Assembly (NCBI GenBank): GCA_029778935.1
Contig: JAKPBM010000436.1
Location: 1-10,711 of the forward strand
DNA length: 10,711 nucleotides
Source: Bacillota bacterium
GTDB taxonomy: Bacteria; Bacillota; Clostridia; Oscillospirales; QAMX01
Reading direction: 5' to 3'
Of this stretch, positions 5,311 through 10,711 are shown in pieces (within the stretch, counting starts at the first letter, position 1; each line of letters starts with the position of its first letter). The position numbers and the translations under genes are program-made. Below the pieces are notes generated by a model, which saw nothing but the letters and a program-made list of their open reading frames with translations, was not told where the DNA came from and did not search any database.

Positions 5311-6411
5311 TTATACGTTTACGCCTCCGACCATGGCCAAGAACTCTTCCCCGGTGATAATCTGGATATTCTTCCCTCGGCGGTTCAGCTCTTTTGCGCG
5401 GCGCGTTTTGGTGGATTCCCGGCCGTCGGCGTTCACCAGAAAGTCCGTTTTCATCGTCACGCTGTCGGTGACAAACCCGCCGGCGGCAAAAACCTGCTCG
5501 TAGGCTTCCTCCCGCGTCAAGCTCGCAAACTGCCCCGTAAAGACAAAGTACTTGCCTTTCAGCGCGGGATTTTCCCGGCATACGGCCGTCCGCGCCGCCA
5601 CGTCTTTAGCCCGCACGGACGGGTACGGGTTCCGGCGGGACGCGGCGTCAAGCTTATGCTCGGCCGGCTCGCCCCGTAAGGCTTTCCACAGAATCTCCGC
5701 GCAGCCGCGGCAGTCGTCCTCCGCCCGGTGCTGCAGCCTGGGGCGGTAGCCGATGGCGGCCAGAACGGTCTGCAGCCGGTGATTGGGCAGATGGGGCCAG
5801 ACCTGCCGGGCCACGGCCATAGTGTCCACGTAGGCAAAAGCGGGGGAGAAGCCGTGCCGCCGGGCGATATGCTCGATAAACCGCAGGTCGAAGGTGACGT
5901 TGTGGCCGACGATGACGTCGTTTCCCAGAAAGTCCATGAGCGGGCCGATGACATCGCCTATGACCGGGGCGTTTTGCACCATGGCGTCGGAAATGTGGTG
6001 GATGCAGAAGGCGGCGTAGGGGATAGGCCGCTGGGGGTTGACCAGCGTCGCAAACCGGCCGGCTTCCTCGCCCTGCACAAAGCGGACGGCGGCCACTTCC
6101 ACGACGGCGTCGCCGTACGGGTCCAGCCCGGTGGTTTCGATGTCCAGCGCCACAAAGCGGTGCCGGGCGATATGAGCCCAATCGGCGTCTTTGCGGGTAA
6201 GTTTGGGCTGTTTGGAAACGGGAATATGTATCATGGGACGGGATTCCTCTTTCCTGGGAAGTTTTGCCGAAGGCTTTGCTGGCGCGGCGCTTTGCTTTGC
6301 AGGCCCTATGGGCGGTTTTCCAAGGGAAGCAATCGCCTTCAGCAACCAGTAGAGCAGAAGAAACGGCAAAAGCAGAAGAATTACCGCCGGGTTGGCTTCC
6401 TTCCTGTTCAT
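5311..6411 (-). CDS. Membrane-anchored DEDDh 3'-5' exonuclease with C-terminal BRCT domain
   Basis: The 366-residue product has three parts. Residues 8-30 are a strongly hydrophobic helix (NPAVILLLLPFLLLYWLL) with KAIASLGK after it, predicted to hold the protein in the membrane with the rest in the cytoplasm. Residues 31-80 are a Pro/Ala/Lys-rich linker. Residues 84-250 are a DnaQ-like exonuclease with all five DEDDh residues: D90 and E92 in ALDIETTGL, D175 in GHNVTFDLRF, H228 and D233 in HRAEDDC. Residues 284-361 are a BRCT domain (KGKYFVFTGQF, AAGGFVTDSVTMKTDFLV, IQIITGEEFLAMV). Such proteins remove nucleotides from 3' ends, and the DNA pol III epsilon-BRCT architecture is known in Firmicutes, but the anchor is unusual. 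ATG 6411 (GGGTGG five bases upstream) is preferred to GTG 6420, which overlaps that site. It is a single-gene unit, divergent from thrS. Confidence 0.88.
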   Translation of the reverse strand: MNRKEANPAVILLLLPFLLLYWLLKAIASLGKPPIGPAKQSAAPAKPSAKLPRKEESRPMIHIPVSKQPKLTRKDADWAHIARHRFVALDIETTGLDPYGDAVVEVAAVRFVQGEEAGRFATLVNPQRPIPYAAFCIHHISDAMVQNAPVIGDVIGPLMDFLGNDVIVGHNVTFDLRFIEHIARRHGFSPAFAYVDTMAVARQVWPHLPNHRLQTVLAAIGYRPRLQHRAEDDCRGCAEILWKALRGEPAEHKLDAASRRNPYPSVRAKDVAARTAVCRENPALKGKYFVFTGQFASLTREEAYEQVFAAGGFVTDSVTMKTDFLVNADGRESTKTRRAKELNRRGKNIQIITGEEFLAMVGGVNV

Positions 6412-6498
6412 GCAAACCACCCTTTTTGCGTGTATCCAGGTTTCCGCGGATTTGCCGAAAGGGGGGCGGGGGCTTATTGCGGCCCGCCCCGTACTACT

Positions 6499-6527
6499 AT
6501 TCTACAATATTTATAAAACCAAAACAA
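6499..6527 (-). promoter_or_regulatory. Promoter for the exonuclease-BRCT gene
   Basis: On the minus strand TTGTTT (6527-6522) and TAGAAT (6504-6499) lie exactly 17 bases apart. Transcription would start near 6492, leaving an 80-base G/C-rich leader before ATG 6411. The leader shows no riboswitch motif that I recognise. Confidence 0.7.
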
Positions 6528-6578
6528 GCGGGGCGAAAATTTGGCAGAAAAATGGGCATAATCATGGAAAGACGCCGA

Positions 6579-6607
6579 TTGACAATTATCGGGTATAATG
6601 CTATACT
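6579..6607 (+). promoter_or_regulatory. Promoter for the T-box-thrS unit
   Basis: A perfect -35 TTGACA (6579-6584) and TATACT (6602-6607) are separated by exactly 17 bases. A TATAAT within the spacer (6594-6599) is too close to the -35 to pair with it. Transcription would begin near 6614, just before the T-box leader. Confidence 0.8.
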
Positions 6608-6613
6608 GATACA

Positions 6614-6866
6614 AATATATTTAAAGACGATGATGGAGACGTGGGGCTGACACTCCTTTCAGAGAGGGGCGCAGACTGGTGCAAGCGGCCTAAGGCAAGG
6701 TTATCCCCGAACCCCTCCGGAGTTCCGCACCGAAGCGGCGGTGTTGCCGCCGTGGGTAGGCTGCGGCGCGGGCATGCGTTATATGCGAAAATGAAGTATA
6801 AACAAGGGTGGAACCGCAGGACAGCCTGCCCCTTTTAGGGGAGTTGGGCTGTCCTTTCTGTTTTAA
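6614..6866 (+). ncRNA. T-box riboswitch leader controlling thrS
   Basis: The leader carries the hallmarks of a T-box: a 5' GACGATGATGGAGAC block at the start of Stem I (from about 6627), AGAGAG near 6661, GTAGGCTGCGG and a small CGTTAT hairpin (about 6773-6787), and the conserved AAGGGTGGAACCGCAG (6804-6819). Uncharged tRNA-Thr would pair its anticodon with a specifier codon in Stem I and its CCA end with the TGGA bulge in that motif; base 6812 being A predicts a U at tRNA position 73. This favours the antiterminator over the terminator and lets thrS be read. A candidate specifier ACC (Thr) is at 6729-6731, but I could not fold Stem I well enough to be sure. T-box identity is near certain; the exact fold is not. 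Confidence 0.93.
6818..6866 (+). terminator. T-box attenuator terminator
   Basis: AGGACAGCC (6818-6826) pairs with GGCTGTCCT (6847-6855), with an inner CCCC/GGGG stem (6829-6832 with 6838-6841), followed by TTTCTGTTTT. Its left arm overlaps the 3' end of the T-box motif, so forming it excludes the antiterminator. It ends 20 bases before ATG 6887. Confidence 0.9.
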
Positions 6867-6886
6867 CCTGATTGGGAGGAGATCAT

Positions 6887-8605
6887 ATGGAACACGAACT
6901 TGCCACCATTCGCCATACAGCATCGCACATCATGGCCCAGGCGGTCACCCGCCTGTTCCCGGGCGTGAAACTGGCCATCGGCCCGGCCATTGACAACGGC
7001 TTTTACTACGATTTCGACTACGACAAGCCCATCACCCAGGACGACCTGGCCGCCATCGAAGCGGAGATGAAGAAGATCATCAAGGAAAACCTGCCCATCA
7101 AGCGTTTCGAGGTGTCCCGGGAGGAAGCCAAAGAGCTGATGAAAGACCAGCCCTACAAGCTGGAGCTGATCGACGACATCCCCGAAGGCGACGTCATCAG
7201 CTTCTACCAGCAGGGCGAGTTTGTCGACCTTTGCGCCGGTCCCCACCTGCGCTACACAAGCCAGCTCAAAGCTTATAAGCTCATCAACGTCACGGGTGCC
7301 TATTGGCGGGGCAGCGAGAAGAACAAGATGCTCCAGCGCATCTACGGCACGGCCTTTGAGAGCAAGGAAAGCTTAGCTTCCTATCTGGAAGCGGTGGAAG
7401 AGGCCAAAAAGCGCGACCATCGCCGGCTGGGCAAGGAGCTGGATTTGTTCATGATTGCCGACGAAGGCCCCGGCTTCCCCTTCTTCCTGCCCAAGGGCAT
7501 GGTGCTAAGGAACATGCTGGAAGCCTTCTGGCGGCAGGAGCACGCCAAGGACGGCTACGAGGAAATCCGCACGCCGATTATCTTAAACGAAGACCTCTGG
7601 CACCAGAGCGGCCACTGGGACCACTACAAAAACAACATGTACTTTACGTCCATCGATGAGGGCAACTACGCCATCAAGCCCATGAACTGCCCCGGCGGCA
7701 TTCTGGCCTTTAAGCGCCGCATGTGGTCGTACCGCGACCTGCCCATCCGCATGGCGGAAATGGGTCTGGTGCACCGGCACGAGCTGTCGGGTACGCTGCA
7801 CGGGCTGATGCGCGTCCGCTGCTTCACCCAGGACGACGCCCACATCTTCATGCTGCCCGAGCAGATTCACGACGAGGTGCTGGGGGTCATCCGCCTCATC
7901 GACCGCATCTACAAGGTCTTCGGCTTTAACTACAAGGTCGAGCTTTCCACACGGCCGGAAAGCTTCATGGGCACAATCGAGCAGTGGGACGTGGCCACGG
8001 AAGCTTTGCGCAGCGCGCTGGAAAGCTACGGCTGCGACTACAAGGTCAACGAGGGCGACGGCGCCTTCTACGGCCCGAAGATCGACTTCCACCTGGTCGA
8101 CTCCATCGGCAGAAGCTGGCAGTGCGGCACATTGCAGCTGGACTTCCAGATGCCCGAGCGGTTTGAGCTGGAATACGTGGGCGCCGACGGCGAGCGCCAC
8201 CGCCCCGTCATGATCCACCGGGCCATCTACGGAAGCATGGAGCGCTTCATCGGCATCCTCATCGAGCACTACGCCGGCGCGTTCCCGCTTTGGCTCGCTC
8301 CCGAACAGATCCGCGTTCTGCCCATTACCGACCGCTGCCACGAGTATGCCCAGAAGGTGCTGGAGCAGCTGAAAAAGAAGGGCCTGAGAGCGGAAATCGA
8401 CACGAGAAACGAAAAAATCGGCTACAAGATCCGCGAAGCCCAGGTGCAGAAGCTGCCGTACATGCTTCTCATCGGCGACAAGGAAGTGGAAGCCGGCACG
8501 GTTGCCGTGCGCGAACGCTCCAAGGGCGATTTAGGCTCTATGTCGCTGGATGAATTTTTGGCCAGCATCGAAAAAGACGCCAAACTGCCCCTTTCGGACG
8601 AGTAA
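6887..8605 (+). CDS. thrS: Threonyl-tRNA synthetase lacking the TGS domain
   Basis: The enzyme joins threonine to tRNA-Thr using ATP. The 572 residues begin directly in the editing domain: H10xxxH14 in HTASHIMAQ, and C116 with H120 in DLCAGPH, the four residues used to remove misloaded serine. The class II catalytic core follows: TP/MNCPGG with C268, VHRHELSG (295-302), H319 in DDAHIF, H444 in MIHRAIYGSMERF; C268, H319 and H444 are the zinc ligands. The anticodon-binding domain is about 470-572 (LAPEQIRVLP to the end). Typical bacterial ThrRS has about 640 residues with an N-terminal TGS domain of about 60; here it is absent and only 20 bases separate ATG 6887 from the T-box terminator, so none can be encoded. 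GGGAGGAG (6874-6881) sits five bases before ATG. The gene is a single unit under the T-box. Confidence 0.97.
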   Translation: MEHELATIRHTASHIMAQAVTRLFPGVKLAIGPAIDNGFYYDFDYDKPITQDDLAAIEAEMKKIIKENLPIKRFEVSREEAKELMKDQPYKLELIDDIPEGDVISFYQQGEFVDLCAGPHLRYTSQLKAYKLINVTGAYWRGSEKNKMLQRIYGTAFESKESLASYLEAVEEAKKRDHRRLGKELDLFMIADEGPGFPFFLPKGMVLRNMLEAFWRQEHAKDGYEEIRTPIILNEDLWHQSGHWDHYKNNMYFTSIDEGNYAIKPMNCPGGILAFKRRMWSYRDLPIRMAEMGLVHRHELSGTLHGLMRVRCFTQDDAHIFMLPEQIHDEVLGVIRLIDRIYKVFGFNYKVELSTRPESFMGTIEQWDVATEALRSALESYGCDYKVNEGDGAFYGPKIDFHLVDSIGRSWQCGTLQLDFQMPERFELEYVGADGERHRPVMIHRAIYGSMERFIGILIEHYAGAFPLWLAPEQIRVLPITDRCHEYAQKVLEQLKKKGLRAEIDTRNEKIGYKIREAQVQKLPYMLLIGDKEVEAGTVAVRERSKGDLGSMSLDEFLASIEKDAKLPLSDE

Positions 8606-8628
8606 AGAAGGGAAACCTTTTGCAAAAC

Positions 8629-8683
8629 GGGCGCGCAGAAAAGCCCTATCCCAAACGGGAAATATGGGCTTCTCTGTGCGCCC
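8629..8683 (+). repeat. Imperfect long inverted repeat downstream of thrS
   Basis: GGGCGCGCAGAAAAGCCC (8629-8646) and GGGCTTCTCTGTGCGCCC (8666-8683) can form a long imperfect stem of about 16 pairs with a small inner TCCC/GGGA hairpin. It starts 23 bases past the thrS stop, where a terminator is expected, but no T-run follows immediately; a run TTGTTTTTGCAATTTTT appears only at 8720-8736. It could be a weak terminator or an mRNA 3' stabiliser. The rest of the 8606-8978 gap is AT-rich DNA with no gene. Confidence 0.55.
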
Positions 8684-8923
8684 GTATACTGACAAAAGGC
8701 GAAAACCGGGGGTTCTCCCTTGTTTTTGCAATTTTTCCAACAGGAACTTATTTTTAAAATATGTAGCAAGTTATGTTAAAAAAATATTAATTCTATTTAC
8801 ATTTTATCATTTTTACTTCACAATATATTGCGAAAAAAGGCAAAAACCCTGCGATTTTGGCATTCTGCCTAATTTTTTGAATTATCATTTGGTGAAAAAA
8901 CCGTATACTAATCCGCTTAAATA

Positions 8924-8932
8924 TGTTATATT
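8924..8932 (+). promoter_or_regulatory. Extended -10 promoter for the MsmK/UgpC-like gene
   Basis: TGTTATATT has the extended -10 form TGn followed by TATATT (8927-8932). No convincing -35 lies 16-18 bases upstream, which fits an extended -10 promoter. Another TATACT at 8904-8909 is a rival. Transcription from the first would start near 8939, 40 bases before ATG 8979. Confidence 0.45.
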
Positions 8933-8978
8933 TTATAGCGAGGAAACACATTAACGAAGTAGTGGAGGGTTTTCTTAT

Positions 8979-10112
8979 ATGGCTGGTGTAAAATTGCAGG
9001 GTATTTATAAAAAGTATCCTGGCGGCGTTGTCGCGGTTTCCGACTTTAACCTCGACATCAAGGATAAGGAATTTATCATTCTCGTAGGCCCGTCGGGCTG
9101 CGGCAAAACGACGACCCTGCGTATGATTGCGGGTCTGGAAGAGATCACCGAAGGCGAACTGTTCATCGACGGCAAGCTCGTCAACGACGTGCCCCCGAAG
9201 GATCGCGACATCGCCATGGTGTTCCAGAACTACGCTCTGTACCCGCACATGTCCGTTTTCGACAACATGGCGTTCGGTCTGCGTCTGCGCAAGACTCCCA
9301 AGGAGGAGATTAAGCGCCGCGTAGAAGAAGCCGCTAAGATTCTCGATATTTCCCACCTGCTCGACAGAAAGCCGAAGGCTCTCTCGGGCGGTCAGCGTCA
9401 GCGCGTTGCGTTGGGCCGCGCCATCGTCCGTAACCCCAAGGTCTTCCTTCTGGACGAACCGCTTTCCAACCTGGACGCCAAACTCCGTGCCCAGATGAGA
9501 ACGGAGCTTGCCAAACTGCATCAGAGACTGCAGACCACGTTCATCTACGTTACCCACGACCAGATCGAGGCTATGACGATGGGTACGCGCATCGTCGTTA
9601 TGAAAGACGGCGTTATCCAGCAGGTCGCTTCCCCGACGGTGCTGTACGAAAACCCGGTCAACCTGTTCGTCGCCACGTTCATCGGTTCTCCGCAGATGAA
9701 CATTCTGGACGCTGTTGTTATCGACGACGGCACCAGCACCTGGCTCAAGTTCGGCGAGAACAAGATTAAGCTGCCCAACTCCAAGGGCCGCAACCCCGAA
9801 GTTCTGGCCTACAACGGCAAGGAAGTCATCATGGGCATCCGTCCCGAGTGCATCCACGACGAGGACATGTACCTGTCCCAGTATCCCGACTCCATCGTTC
9901 CGGTGGAAGTGGAAGTTGTCGAGCGCCTCGGTTCCGTTACTTACCTGTACGTCAAGAACGGCGAGAACAGCGTTACGGCCAGCGTTTCGCCCAGATCCAC
10001 GGCCAAACCTGGCGACAAGATCAAGCTGGCTTTCGATACCAACCGCATCCACCTGTTCGACAAGGATACGGAAAAGGTTATCGCCGGCGAGAACCCGCTT
10101 CTCCTGAAGTAA
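8979..10112 (+). CDS. CUT1-family sugar ABC transporter ATPase (MsmK/UgpC type)
   Basis: The 377-residue protein has all ATPase motifs: Walker A GPSGCGKTT (37-45), Q-loop Q83, signature LSGGQ (135-139), Walker B VFLLDEP (155-161), D-loop SNLD (163-166) and switch H193. Residues from about 240 form the C-terminal TOBE/OB-fold regulatory part typical of MalK, UgpC and MsmK (for example MGIRPECIHDED, VEVVERLGSVTYLYV). It hydrolyses ATP to drive import of sugars through a two-permease complex. No permease or solute-binding gene is adjacent, so it probably serves several oligosaccharide importers encoded elsewhere, as shown for MsmK/MsmX in other Firmicutes; this is inference. ATG 8979 has GGAGGG nine bases upstream. 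Codon choice is strongly biased, more so than in neighbouring genes, suggesting high expression. It is a single-gene unit. Confidence 0.95.
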   Translation: MAGVKLQGIYKKYPGGVVAVSDFNLDIKDKEFIILVGPSGCGKTTTLRMIAGLEEITEGELFIDGKLVNDVPPKDRDIAMVFQNYALYPHMSVFDNMAFGLRLRKTPKEEIKRRVEEAAKILDISHLLDRKPKALSGGQRQRVALGRAIVRNPKVFLLDEPLSNLDAKLRAQMRTELAKLHQRLQTTFIYVTHDQIEAMTMGTRIVVMKDGVIQQVASPTVLYENPVNLFVATFIGSPQMNILDAVVIDDGTSTWLKFGENKIKLPNSKGRNPEVLAYNGKEVIMGIRPECIHDEDMYLSQYPDSIVPVEVEVVERLGSVTYLYVKNGENSVTASVSPRSTAKPGDKIKLAFDTNRIHLFDKDTEKVIAGENPLLLK

Positions 10113-10129
10113 ACTTGTACTTACCCCAA

Positions 10130-10161
10130 CCCCGGGGATATAGCCCCGGGGTATTTGTATT
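10130..10161 (+). terminator. Probable terminator after the MsmK/UgpC-like gene
   Basis: CCCCGGGG (10130-10137) pairs with an identical CCCCGGGG (10144-10151) around an ATATAG loop, 18 bases past the stop. It is followed by TATTTGTATT, a weak T-tract, so stopping may be incomplete. Confidence 0.7.
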
Positions 10162-10711
10162 GCGGAGGAGAGGGCAGGCGACGCGGTTTTCAAAGCGCGC
10201 AGGTTTTGCATGTTGCGGGTTTGCGCGTAAGTGCTTTGCGGCTGGGAAAGCGATGAAGGGGCGCGCGTGGGCCGTTAAAACGAACGGCGCGGCTGGCTGC
10301 GGGTGCTGCTGGCCGGGGGATGTTGCTTAGCGGGCTGAAAAGTAGATGAGAATCACGTTTTCGAACGGTCTGTGCAAGGGGAAACGGCTCTGCGGACGGC
10401 CGGTAGAAGTTTTGGGGAACAGCTCTCCAGCGGCCGGTTAGATGTACCTCGGGGATGATTTTGAGGGGGCGGGCGGCCGGATGTTCCGCAGGAAGGCAAT
10501 ACCGGTGGCCCCAAAAAGGCGGGGTTCCGGGGGCAAAAAGGATACTGCATTATGCGGTGCTTCATTGTGGCAGATTTCCGTTTTGCTCGTGGTGCAGGAC
10601 TTTGGTAGATTATGCGCACCGGGCCAGTGTGCCTTTGGGCGATGGGCTACGGGTGCGGTTTTTGTGAACTGGCTGACCATACGCACGCAATACGAAACAA
10701 AGCGGGCGGCC
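10162..10711. other. Right-end stretch without a recognisable gene
   Basis: This 550-base GC-rich stretch contains only short frames (up to 88 codons on the minus strand) with low-complexity, Pro/Arg-rich translations and no ribosome binding site. I see no tRNA, hairpin with T-run or convincing promoter in it. It may be the spacer before a gene beyond the window. Confidence 0.5.

Noticed and set aside
5654..6415. 253-codon minus-strand frame overlapping the exonuclease gene
   Set aside because: Same strand, different frame from the exonuclease, with low-complexity Arg/Pro-rich translation; the exonuclease frame has all catalytic residues.
5728..6516. 262-codon plus-strand open frame
   Set aside because: Antisense to the exonuclease-BRCT gene and crossing its promoter; no domain seen.
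7583..8341. 252-codon minus-strand open frame
   Set aside because: Antisense to thrS, with Val/Ala/Asp-rich translation and no recognisable domain or ribosome site.
8888..8912. Catabolite-response (cre) site before the sugar ATPase gene
   Set aside because: The stretch resembles TGAAAA...TACT only loosely and lacks the central CG with symmetric arms required by the cre consensus.
8793..10211. 472-codon minus-strand open frame
   Set aside because: It is antisense to the MsmK/UgpC-like gene, whose motifs are all intact; the long frame is a by-product of that gene's codon bias.
10353..10619. 88-codon minus-strand frame near the right end
   Set aside because: No ribosome site, Pro/Arg/Ser-rich translation, and no domain; more likely random in GC-rich DNA.

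Overview
The window looks like a moderately GC-rich (estimated by eye at 55-60% in genes) chromosomal segment from a low-copy Gram-positive anaerobe, most likely a Clostridia-type Firmicute. Supporting signs are AGGAGG-like ribosome binding sites before nearly every gene, TTGACA/TATAAT-type promoters in AT-rich gaps, a T-box riboswitch in front of the threonyl-tRNA synthetase gene, two lipoproteins with canonical lipoboxes, and an orphan MsmK/UgpC sugar-transporter ATPase. The lineage is inferred from these traits only; no 16S gene or other marker is present.

Layout, left to right. (1) 1-592, minus: the N-terminal part of an S41-peptidase-like lipoprotein, cut by the window edge. It is divergent from (2) 940-1828, plus: a decayed ABC-2 type exporter. 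Its ATPase has a -1 frameshift and lost its tail, and it runs straight into the last transmembrane helix of a permease whose body is missing. (3) 2022-2909, minus: a two-domain Nudix hydrolase-GNAT acetyltransferase fusion. (4) 3294-3857, minus: a small lipoprotein with a Thr-rich stalk and a DUF4352-like domain. (5) 4102-4794, plus: a PHP-family metal-dependent phosphoesterase. (6) A 516-base geneless stretch with inverted repeats and a terminator. (7) 5311-6411, minus: a DEDDh (DnaQ-like) exonuclease with a C-terminal BRCT domain and an N-terminal membrane anchor. (8) 6579-8605, plus: promoter, T-box leader and thrS, whose product lacks the usual N-terminal TGS domain. (9) 8979-10112, plus: an MsmK/UgpC-type ATPase transcribed alone. 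(10) 10160-10711: no gene recognised.

The genes are mostly single transcription units with their own promoters and terminators, in alternating directions; there is no large operon and no mobile element, CRISPR array, tRNA or rRNA that I can see. The window reads as housekeeping and accessory single genes, not one coherent system. Charged-tRNA level controls thrS through the T-box. The MsmK-like ATPase probably energises sugar importers encoded elsewhere. The features most worth a second look are the collapsed ABC exporter, the membrane-anchored exonuclease-BRCT protein, the Nudix-GNAT fusion and the TGS-less ThrRS.
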